6,001 bases of DNA, taken from CAZQSL01 sp964595945. GTDB lineage: Bacteria; UBP15; UBA6099; JAJRTR01. The position numbers and the translations under genes are program-made. The notes under the pieces were generated by a model that was given only the letters and a program-made list of their open reading frames with translations, did not search any database and was not told the DNA's origin. Shown in pieces: positions 1 through 6,001 of the stretch (position 1 is its first letter; every line of letters begins with the position of its first letter). The stretch is taken from positions 1-6,001 of the forward strand of contig CAZQSL010000171.1 in NCBI GenBank assembly GCA_964595945.1. Reading direction: 5' to 3'.

Positions 1-10
1 ATCGCGACTG

Positions 11-50
11 CCGGATTCGACAATAGCGCACTTTCTATTGACGGATCCGG
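11..50. repeat. Large imperfect inverted repeat (hairpin) downstream of kdpE, possible terminator
   Basis: Arms 11-26 and 35-50 can pair over 16 positions with 14 Watson-Crick matches, leaving an 8-nt loop (27-34). The two exceptions are 17/44, a T-G pair that becomes a U-G wobble in a plus-strand RNA, and 20/41, A-A. The outer end is CCGGAT/ATCCGG and the inner end CAATAG/CTATTG. It lies 43 nt past the kdpE stop, where an operon terminator would be expected. However, no T run follows it in the kdpE reading direction (10 to 1), and only GTTTAAC follows on the plus strand. It could end transcription of a gene to the left, protect the kdp mRNA 3' end, or be a dispersed palindrome. The rest of the gap (51-92) shows only a weak 5-bp stem. 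Confidence 0.6.
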
Positions 51-92
51 GTTTAACAATCGGGAAAGTATCCATTCGCCGGATAAAGAAGC

Positions 93-788
93 TTACAGCA
101 TCAGCCGGTAGCCGACGCCGGGTTCGGTGATGAAAAGTTGCGGGCGGTCGGGGTTGGGTTCGAGTTTCTGGCGCAGGTGGCCGATATAAACGCGGAGGTA
201 CTGGATGTCGTTGCCGGAGCCTGGCCCCCAGATTTCTTTGAGGATGAATTTGTGGGTGAGGACTTTTCCAGCGTGTTTTGTGAAGAGTTTGAGCAGGTTG
301 AATTCGGTGGATGTGAGTTTTACGATCTGCCCGTTTAGCGTGACTTCGTGAGCTGAAAAATCGATTGATAGCGGACCTGTTGTGAAAATGGGGTCTGGTT
401 GTGTGGCGGCGCGATTATGGCGGATGCAGACGCGCAGGCGGGCGAGGAGTTCGGGGACGCCGAAAGGTTTTGTGAGGTAATCGTCGGCTCCGAGATCGAG
501 AGCGCGCACGATGTTTTCTTCGCTGTTGATGACAGACAGCACCATGATGGGCCGGTCATACCATTCGCGAAGTTTTTCGAGCACTTCGAGCCCGTTAGTG
601 TCGGGCAGGTTCATATCGAGAATGATCATGTCGGGCGGGCGAGTGGACGCGCTGACGAGGCCTTCGCGTCCGTTTTCGGCTTCTATGATTTCATAGCCGT
701 GCGCTTGCAGTGTGGTTTTGAGCAGGCGGCGGATGGCGGGTTCGTCGTCGATTACGAGGATGGTCAAAGAAGATGTGACGCCAGTCAT
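93..788 (-). CDS. kdpE: KdpE, OmpR/PhoB-family response regulator of the kdp operon
   Basis: KdpE receives the phosphoryl group from KdpD and, in characterised systems, activates transcription of the kdpFABC promoter. The 231 residues match the family (about 225). The receiver domain (about 8-120) has the acidic pair Asp14/Asp15, phospho-acceptor Asp58 in ILDMNLPD (codon 615-617), Ser85, the switch residue Tyr104 and Lys107 in the TKPFG loop. The C-terminal winged-helix DNA-binding domain (about 133-231) contains LTSTEFNLL, GKVLTH, IWGPG, YIGHLRQKLE and the terminal GVGYRLML, all typical of KdpE. The ATG at 788 overlaps the kdpD stop as ATGA, which suggests translational coupling and keeps sensor and regulator in step; a GGAG ribosome binding site lies 8 nt upstream. 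The gene ends in TAA and is the last gene of the operon in this window. Confidence 0.97.
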   Translation of the reverse strand: MTGVTSSLTILVIDDEPAIRRLLKTTLQAHGYEIIEAENGREGLVSASTRPPDMIILDMNLPDTNGLEVLEKLREWYDRPIMVLSVINSEENIVRALDLGADDYLTKPFGVPELLARLRVCIRHNRAATQPDPIFTTGPLSIDFSAHEVTLNGQIVKLTSTEFNLLKLFTKHAGKVLTHKFILKEIWGPGSGNDIQYLRVYIGHLRQKLEPNPDRPQLFITEPGVGYRLML

Positions 789-3454
789 TTGTGCCGCTCC
801 AGTGGTAGTGTGATTGTAAATTGTGCGCCGCCCTCAGACCTGTTGCGAACTGCAAGCGTGCCGCCGTGTGCTTCGACCCAGCCGTTGGCGATGGTTAGTC
901 CGAGACCGGTGCCGCCGGGTTTGTGAGGGTCGGCGCGCCAAAATTTTACGAGCGCCTGCGCAGGGTTATCCGATGGCAGGCCTGGCCCGTTGTCGCTGAT
1001 TGATATTCTAATCGAAGTGTCGTCCGACTGCGTAACAATTTCAATATGGGTGCCTGCGGGAGTGTGCATGGCTGCATTGAGCAGGATATTGCCGATGGCC
1101 TGTTCCATCAGTAGAAAATCCATTTCGATGAGTGGTGAATCCGGCTGGAACTTGGTAGAAACGGTATGGCCATCGAGTTCTCTGCCGAGCTGGCGAAGGG
1201 TCGTGCAGACGAGGTCTTTCACGTCGCAGGGTTCGGCGCGAAGCGGAATGACGCCGGATTCGAGGCGGGTCATGTCGAGCAGATTTTTGACAAGATGGCT
1301 CAGGCGGTGCGATGCGCCGAGTATTTCGTCCGCAAGCAGTTTGAGTGAAGCGGGATCGCTGCCAACCATCGGGTCGAGCAGTGCGCTGGCCGAGCCTTCG
1401 ATAGTGGCAAGCGGGGTTTTGAGTTCATGCGAGACCGAGTTGAGAATTGCTTTGTAGAGGCGCTCGGATTCCTGCAGGAGCATGGTGCGGCGGGCGAGTT
1501 CGTTGAGCTGTTCGCGTTCGATGCCCATAGCGAGCTGTCGCGCGAATGTCTCGGCGAGCAAATTGAGTTCGGGCGTCAAGGACTGTTTCCGGCGGGGTTT
1601 GAGTGCGAGCGATCCGACTGTGCCCTGCGAGGCCATGAGCGGCAGGAACATCGCGTCGGAATTGGGGAACGTGTCGGTGAAAAGTCCGGCTGGGCGGTTG
1701 TGGAGTATTGTCCATTCCGCGACAGTCTCCGCATTTTCGCCCGTGGTGAATATTGATGATACAGCTTTTATGGTGCCGGCATGTGAGTCGCGTAAGAAAA
1801 CCGTCGCTTCGGAATCAAAATCTGACGTGATGTGACGGATGGCGTTTTCGATGATTCTGCCCATGTCGCTCGTAGATGAAATATCTTCCGTGAAGTGGTA
1901 GAGCGAAGCGGTGCGTCGCTCGCGGAGGCGGAGGTGTTTTTCGTTGCGGCGAAGTCGTGACGTGAGGTGCCCTATGACGAGGGATGTCGCGAGAAACATC
2001 GTGAACATCATGAAATCTTCGGGCGCCGATATGTAGAATGTGTAATACGGAGGGATGAAAAAGAAATTCCACATCAGACCACACAGTATAGCTGCCACAA
2101 TAAATGTGCCTCGTTCGACGAACATGCCAAGCAGCGTCATGCCGAGCAGGAAAACGAGTCCGACGGCGCGATACGCGATGAACGGATTGATGATGTGTCC
2201 GGCGATGAAACAGGCGGCAAGTGAAATCGCAGCCAGGAGTATGTCTCTGCCAAACCACGCTTTCGGGGTAGCTGTTCGTTTGTGTTCGCCAAGCTGATGT
2301 TTCGTGCCCGGTTCGCCGCTTGCGATGTAAACATCGATGTCGCCGCTTTCGCGCAGGATGCGTTCGACAATCGAGCCGCGATGCAGCAGGTTGTAAACGA
2401 ACCCCCGGCGCGACTTGCCGACCACTATCTGCGTAATCTGATTTTCGCGCGCAAGGCGTATGAGCCCACTCACCGGGTCGTCACCGACCGTAGTCAGCAC
2501 ATTGCCGCCAAGCTCACTTACGAGCGCGAGATTTTTGGTCAGCAATTTGTTTTCCGCATCGGAAAGCTGTGCATCGGACTCGACGTAAGCGCCTGTCCAC
2601 TCGGCATCGAGCGCTGACGCAAGGCGGCGTGTCCAGCGTATGAGCGTTTCGGAATAAGGACTCGCGTAAACGGCAACCATGAGGCGATGCCGGGTTTTCC
2701 ACGTGTCGGTGATGTTGTGGACGCTGCGGTAGTCACGCAGATCGCGGTTGACACGTTCGGCCACGAGGCGAAGCGAGAGTTCGCGGAGAGCGGACAGGTT
2801 GCCGGGGCGGAAAAAATTCTGCATTGCGTGACCGGCGCGGCCGTCGCCATAAACCTTGCCTTCGTCGAGACGCTTGATGAGTTCGTCGGGAGGAATATCG
2901 ACGAGCACGATTTCGTCTGCCATATCAATGACCGTGTCGGGCACCGTCTCGGATATGTTGACGCCGGTGATTTCGCGGACAGTATCCGTGAGGCTTTCGA
3001 TGTGCTGAATATTGAGTGTTGTGTAAACATTGATGCCGGAATCGATCAGCTCGACAATGTCATGCCAGCGTTTGATATGGCGGCTGCCGGGCGCATTCGT
3101 ATGGGCGGCTTCATCGACGAGGGCCACTTGCGGCGAGCGCTTCAGTACAGCGTCGATGTCCATCTCTTCGAGCGTCACATCGCGATAAGGCACGACGCGG
3201 CGGGGAATGGTTTCCAGCCCATCCGCAAGAGCATCCGTTTCAGTACGGCCATGTGTTTCTATGTATCCGGCAACAACATCGACACCGCTTGCGGCAAGTT
3301 CGCGGGCGGCGCCAAGCATGGCGTACGTCTTGCCGACACCGGCCGACATGCCGAGGAATATCTTGAGTTTTCCTTTCCTGCGGTCTTCCGCTTTTCGCGT
3401 CACCGCGTCAAGAAGAGCGTCAGGATTTGGACGGTATGGCGATTCGTTTCCCAT
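785..3454 (-). CDS. kdpD: KdpD, membrane sensor histidine kinase for K+ limitation
   Basis: KdpD senses K+ limitation or osmotic stress and controls phosphorylation of KdpE. At 889 residues it matches the full-length E. coli type (about 894). Domain order: an N-terminal cytoplasmic KdpD domain (about 28-240) with Walker A GMSAGVGKT (35-43) and a Walker B-like VALVDE (110-115); a USP-like domain (about 256-380); four membrane helices (about 404-424, 427-446, 449-469, 480-497); an arginine-rich segment just after the last helix (500-514); a GAF-like region (about 515-645); then the kinase core. In the core, the phospho-accepting His676 lies in SVSHELKTPL, the N box has Asn789 and Asn793, the G1 box is DNGPGLP (821-827) and the G2 box is GGTGLGL (847-853). 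The ATG at 3454 gives an N-terminus resembling other KdpD proteins (RPNPDALL). The lysine usually found in the N box is Met796. Its stop overlaps the kdpE start. Confidence 0.97.
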   Translation of the reverse strand: MGNESPYRPNPDALLDAVTRKAEDRRKGKLKIFLGMSAGVGKTYAMLGAARELAASGVDVVAGYIETHGRTETDALADGLETIPRRVVPYRDVTLEEMDIDAVLKRSPQVALVDEAAHTNAPGSRHIKRWHDIVELIDSGINVYTTLNIQHIESLTDTVREITGVNISETVPDTVIDMADEIVLVDIPPDELIKRLDEGKVYGDGRAGHAMQNFFRPGNLSALRELSLRLVAERVNRDLRDYRSVHNITDTWKTRHRLMVAVYASPYSETLIRWTRRLASALDAEWTGAYVESDAQLSDAENKLLTKNLALVSELGGNVLTTVGDDPVSGLIRLARENQITQIVVGKSRRGFVYNLLHRGSIVERILRESGDIDVYIASGEPGTKHQLGEHKRTATPKAWFGRDILLAAISLAACFIAGHIINPFIAYRAVGLVFLLGMTLLGMFVERGTFIVAAILCGLMWNFFFIPPYYTFYISAPEDFMMFTMFLATSLVIGHLTSRLRRNEKHLRLRERRTASLYHFTEDISSTSDMGRIIENAIRHITSDFDSEATVFLRDSHAGTIKAVSSIFTTGENAETVAEWTILHNRPAGLFTDTFPNSDAMFLPLMASQGTVGSLALKPRRKQSLTPELNLLAETFARQLAMGIEREQLNELARRTMLLQESERLYKAILNSVSHELKTPLATIEGSASALLDPMVGSDPASLKLLADEILGASHRLSHLVKNLLDMTRLESGVIPLRAEPCDVKDLVCTTLRQLGRELDGHTVSTKFQPDSPLIEMDFLLMEQAIGNILLNAAMHTPAGTHIEIVTQSDDTSIRISISDNGPGLPSDNPAQALVKFWRADPHKPGGTGLGLTIANGWVEAHGGTLAVRNRSEGGAQFTITLPLERHK
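797..800 (-). promoter_or_regulatory. Ribosome binding site of kdpE, inside the end of kdpD
   Basis: GGAG on the minus strand lies 8 nt before the kdpE ATG, within the last codons of kdpD. Its good spacing supports the ATG at 788, which overlaps the kdpD stop codon, over any later start. Confidence 0.7.
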
Positions 3455-3458
3455 TCAC

Positions 3459-4043
3459 TCAATTCCCGTTTGCATCAGGTTTGCCGAATGCAACGTCGGT
3501 CTTCATATTCAGTTGCAGCACATTGACGCGCGGCGCGCCGAATATTCCGAACTGCGGTTTTTCGATGCTTTGCGCCACGAGCGCCTCAAGTTGTGCCATT
3601 GCGTTTATATTCAAGTGGCGAGCGCGTGCGACATGTGCGATCTGCGCATTGGCTGCGGCGGGACTTATGTGCGGGTCGAGCCCGCTGCCCGAAGCAAGCA
3701 GCATGTCCGATGGCGTTTTGTCACCGAACAACGGCGTGAGCGACTTGCGGCGTTCAGCGATAGCGGTTCGCAGCGCGTTGCTCGTCGCGCCCTGATTGCC
3801 GGCTCCCGACGGCATTGCCGAATACCCCGATGCGGACGGCCGCGGAAGGAAGTATGCTGACGAACTGAACTGCTGGCCGATCAGAGCCGATCCGACTGTT
3901 TTGCCGTTTAGATTCACGAGGCTTCCATTTGCTTTATCTCTCATGGCAATCTGTGCGACTGCCGTGATTATCGCTGGGTACGCAACACCTGTCAGCAGCG
4001 TGAGCATCACAAATATTCTGACGCACTGCATTACTGTTTTCAT
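3459..4043 (-). CDS. kdpC: KdpC, accessory subunit of the potassium-transporting ATPase
   Basis: KdpC is the single-span subunit of the KdpFABC pump. It is anchored in the inner membrane with most of the protein in the periplasm, and in the known system it stabilises the complex and affects nucleotide affinity of KdpB. The 194 residues match the usual family length of about 190. An N-terminal membrane helix covers roughly residues 7-30 and includes the family signature LTGVAYP (17-23). Further family motifs are GQQF (56-59), YFLPRPSA (64-71), SGSGLDPHIS (117-126) and the near-terminal PRVNVLQLN (171-179). The ATG start at 4043 is supported by a strong ribosome binding site 6 nt upstream. The gene starts 13 nt after kdpB and stops 4 nt before kdpD, so the three are very probably co-transcribed. 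Nothing looks broken or missing. Confidence 0.97.
   Translation of the reverse strand: MKTVMQCVRIFVMLTLLTGVAYPAIITAVAQIAMRDKANGSLVNLNGKTVGSALIGQQFSSSAYFLPRPSASGYSAMPSGAGNQGATSNALRTAIAERRKSLTPLFGDKTPSDMLLASGSGLDPHISPAAANAQIAHVARARHLNINAMAQLEALVAQSIEKPQFGIFGAPRVNVLQLNMKTDVAFGKPDANGN
3464..3467 (-). promoter_or_regulatory. Weak candidate ribosome binding site of kdpD, inside the end of kdpC
   Basis: The minus strand reads GGGA within the last sense codons of kdpC, with 9 nt to the kdpD ATG. This is much weaker than the kdpC site. A second, poorer possibility is GAG at 3458-3460, too close to the start. Weak initiation at kdpD would fit lower production of the sensor than of the pump, but that is inference. 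Confidence 0.45.
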
Positions 4044-4049
4044 TATAAG

Positions 4050-4057
4050 CCTCCCCT
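4050..4057 (-). promoter_or_regulatory. Ribosome binding site of kdpC, overlapping the kdpB stop
   Basis: On the minus strand the sequence AGGGGAGG ends 6 nt before the kdpC ATG, which is strong complementarity to the 16S anti-Shine-Dalgarno. Its first base is also the last base of the kdpB TGA stop codon. Ribosomes finishing kdpB therefore end right on this site, which fits coupled translation of the two pump subunits. Confidence 0.85.
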
Positions 4058-6001
4058 CAGATTAAGCGAACTGCCGTGAGCAGCACGTCGATCAGCTTGA
4101 TACCGATAAATGGCACGACGAGTCCGCCGAATCCGTATATGAGCAGGTTGCGCCGAAGAACGACCGACGCGCCGAGCGGAGCATATTTGACGCCGCGTAG
4201 CGCAAGCGGTATGAGCGCGACAATGATGAGCGCATTGAAAATCACGGCGCTGAGGATAGCGCTTTGCGGCGAATGAAGCCTCATGAGATTGAGTGCGGCA
4301 ATCGGTCCGGCAACGCCTGCGTGCGCCACATAAAGAGTCGAAAACATCGCGGGCAGAATGGCGAAGTACTTCGACACGTCGTTTGCGATGCTGAAAGTCG
4401 TCAGCGCGCCACGCGTCATGAGCAGCTGCTTGCCGGTCTCGACGACTTCGATGAGCTTCGTCGGGTTGCTGTCGAGATCGACCATGTTGCCGGCTTCGCG
4501 CGCGGCCTGAGTGCCGGTATTCATCGCGACGCCGACATCCGACTGAGCAAGCGCCGGCGCGTCATTCGTGCCGTCGCCGACCATCGCCACAAGATGCCCG
4601 TTTGCCTGTTCGTCGCGTATGCGCTGTAGTTTTGTTTCAGGAGTGGCTTCAGCGATGAAGTCATCGACACCGGCTTCCGCTGCGATGGTCGCGGCAGTGA
4701 GCGGGTTGTCGCCAGTTATCATGACTGTGCGTATTCCCATTTTCCGGAGTTCGGTGAACCTGTCACGGATGCCGGACTTCACGATATCTTTAAGCACAAT
4801 CACCCCGAGCGCCTCATTGCCATAAGCAACGGCGAGCGGAGTGCCGCCACTTCGTGCCACGTCGTCTGCCACACTCGCCACCTGCTCGGGGAATATCCCG
4901 CGCTCCGATTTCACATACTCTCGCACGGAGTCGATCGCACCCTTTCGTATCTTCTGAAACTTGCCGTTCGCGACGGGTATGTCGATGCCGCTGAGGCGGG
5001 TCTTTGCCGTGAACGGAATGAAGGCGGAGCCATCGGGAAGCTTGTGGGGTTCGATGGAATATTTTTCCTTCGTGAGCGATATGACAGAACGGCCTTCCGG
5101 CGTCTCATCAGCTATGGATGCGATCAGTGCGGCCGATGCGAGCCGCTCAATCGTTACTCCGGGAGCCGGAATGAGATTGCTCGCCATGCGATTGCCGAGC
5201 GTGATAGTGCCGGTTTTATCGAGCAGCAGCACATCCACATCGCCAGCGGCTTCGACTGCCTTGCCGCTCATCGCGAGCACGTTTTTGCGCAGCATCCTGT
5301 CCATGCCGCTGATGCCGATGGCGGACAGCAGTCCGCCGATTGTAGTCGGAATCAGGCATACGATAAGTGAAATCAGAACGGCAAGTGTGGCAAATCCCGT
5401 GTCGCCCGACGCCTTTTCGCTGTATGAGACGAAGCCGCGAAGAGTGCCGACTGCAAGCAGGAATATCGCGGTGAGGCTGAGCAGCAGAACGGAAAGCGCG
5501 CGTTCGTTGGGCGTCTGCTGGCGTTTCGCGCCTTCGACCATCGAGATCATTCTGTCGAGAAATGTCTGGCCGGGAGTGGCCGTTATTTTGACGATGATCC
5601 TGTCGCTGATCACGCGCGTGCCGCCCGTGACGGCGCATCTGTCACCGCCGCTTTCGCGGATGACAGGGGCCGATTCGCCCGTGATGGCTGACTCATCCAC
5701 ACTTGCGATTCCATCCACGACGTCGCCGTCGCCAGGAATCACGTCGCCGGTTTCGCACACCACGAGATCGCCGATTTTGAGTGTGCTTGCCGGCACCCTT
5801 GTATCCAAACCACCGTGGAACAGCCGGGCTGGCGTATCCTTTTTCATCGCGCGAAGAGTGTCGGCCTGCGCCTTGCCCCGTCCCTCGGCTATGGCTTCCG
5901 CGAAATTCGCGAACAGCACCGTGAACCACAGCCATATCGTGATCTGCGCATTGAATTTCAGGTTGGCAAGATCGCCAGTAGCGATGTCATTTGCGACTAT
6001 G
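4057..6001 (-). CDS. kdpB: KdpB, potassium-transporting P-type ATPase subunit (5' end beyond the right edge)
   Basis: KdpB hydrolyses ATP in the inner-membrane KdpFABC complex and powers high-affinity K+ uptake through KdpA. The reading frame stays open to the window edge, giving 647 visible residues; about 50 N-terminal residues (first membrane helix) are missing compared with the roughly 680-residue E. coli protein as I recall it. Counting from the edge, I see the WLWFTVLFANFAEA helix (about 23-36), the actuator loop TGES at 107-110, the PTTIGG membrane motif at 218-223, the phosphorylation motif DKTGTIT starting at Asp261 (codon 5218-5220), the nucleotide-binding FTAKTR and RKG motifs (near 330 and 354), TGDN at 429-432, GDGTNDAP at 475-482, and three C-terminal membrane helices. 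The TGES serine, the inhibitory phosphorylation site known in E. coli KdpB, is conserved. A GTG at 5919 falls inside the conserved helix and is not the start. The TGA stop sits within the kdpC ribosome binding site. Confidence 0.97.
   Translation of the reverse strand, partial: IVANDIATGDLANLKFNAQITIWLWFTVLFANFAEAIAEGRGKAQADTLRAMKKDTPARLFHGGLDTRVPASTLKIGDLVVCETGDVIPGDGDVVDGIASVDESAITGESAPVIRESGGDRCAVTGGTRVISDRIIVKITATPGQTFLDRMISMVEGAKRQQTPNERALSVLLLSLTAIFLLAVGTLRGFVSYSEKASGDTGFATLAVLISLIVCLIPTTIGGLLSAIGISGMDRMLRKNVLAMSGKAVEAAGDVDVLLLDKTGTITLGNRMASNLIPAPGVTIERLASAALIASIADETPEGRSVISLTKEKYSIEPHKLPDGSAFIPFTAKTRLSGIDIPVANGKFQKIRKGAIDSVREYVKSERGIFPEQVASVADDVARSGGTPLAVAYGNEALGVIVLKDIVKSGIRDRFTELRKMGIRTVMITGDNPLTAATIAAEAGVDDFIAEATPETKLQRIRDEQANGHLVAMVGDGTNDAPALAQSDVGVAMNTGTQAAREAGNMVDLDSNPTKLIEVVETGKQLLMTRGALTTFSIANDVSKYFAILPAMFSTLYVAHAGVAGPIAALNLMRLHSPQSAILSAVIFNALIIVALIPLALRGVKYAPLGASVVLRRNLLIYGFGGLVVPFIGIKLIDVLLTAVRLI

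Noticed and set aside
69..85. Small inverted repeat TATCC/GGATA with a 7-nt loop just after kdpE
   Set aside because: A 5-bp, AT-containing stem does not extend further and has no clean T run after it, so it is too weak to call as a terminator.
399..926. Open frame of 175 codons on the plus strand, opposite kdpE and the 3' end of kdpD
   Set aside because: It is a shadow of two well-supported genes, spans their junction, and has no recognisable domain.
93..3454. Possibility that kdpD or kdpE is truncated or degenerate
   Set aside because: Both are full length with all key phosphotransfer residues present (His676, Asp58) and no internal stops or frameshifts.
2687..3526. Open frame of 279 codons on the plus strand, opposite the 5' part of kdpD
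   Set aside because: It lies antisense to the highly conserved KdpD domain and its translation shows no recognisable family motif. Long antisense frames are common opposite genes with GC-biased third positions.
4057..5919. Starting kdpB at the GTG at 5919
   Set aside because: The frame stays open to the window edge, and the 27 codons upstream encode conserved KdpB helix sequence (WLWFT directly before it). The true start is outside the window.

Overview
The window is the promoter-distal part of a kdp locus, the high-affinity, ATP-driven potassium uptake system together with its own two-component regulator. All genes lie on the minus strand, so they are read from right to left: kdpB (5' end cut off by the right edge), kdpC, kdpD and kdpE. 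They are packed tightly: 13 nt between kdpB and kdpC, 4 nt between kdpC and kdpD, and a 4-nt ATGA overlap between kdpD and kdpE. This strongly suggests one transcript. kdpA, and kdpF if present, would be expected just beyond the right edge, along with the main promoter. No promoter is visible inside the window.

Functionally, KdpB is the P-type ATPase subunit that energises K+ uptake and KdpC is the single-span accessory subunit. KdpD is a full-length membrane histidine kinase with the N-terminal KdpD domain, a USP-like domain, four membrane spans, a GAF-like region and the kinase core. KdpE is the OmpR/PhoB-type response regulator. Every main catalytic residue I looked for is present (KdpB phosphorylated Asp and TGES serine, KdpD Walker A and His676, KdpE Asp58), so the genes look intact and functional.

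The remaining 92 bases at the left edge, downstream of kdpE, hold one clear structure: a 16-bp imperfect inverted repeat with an 8-nt loop at 11-50. It may be a terminator or an intergenic palindrome.

The organism is a bacterium with moderately high GC content. Protein similarity recalled from the family fits a Gram-negative lineage, but I cannot name a phylum from this window. I see no mobile element, tRNA, rRNA, CRISPR array or novel multi-gene system. This is mostly an ordinary kdp operon, and the findings below are modest.
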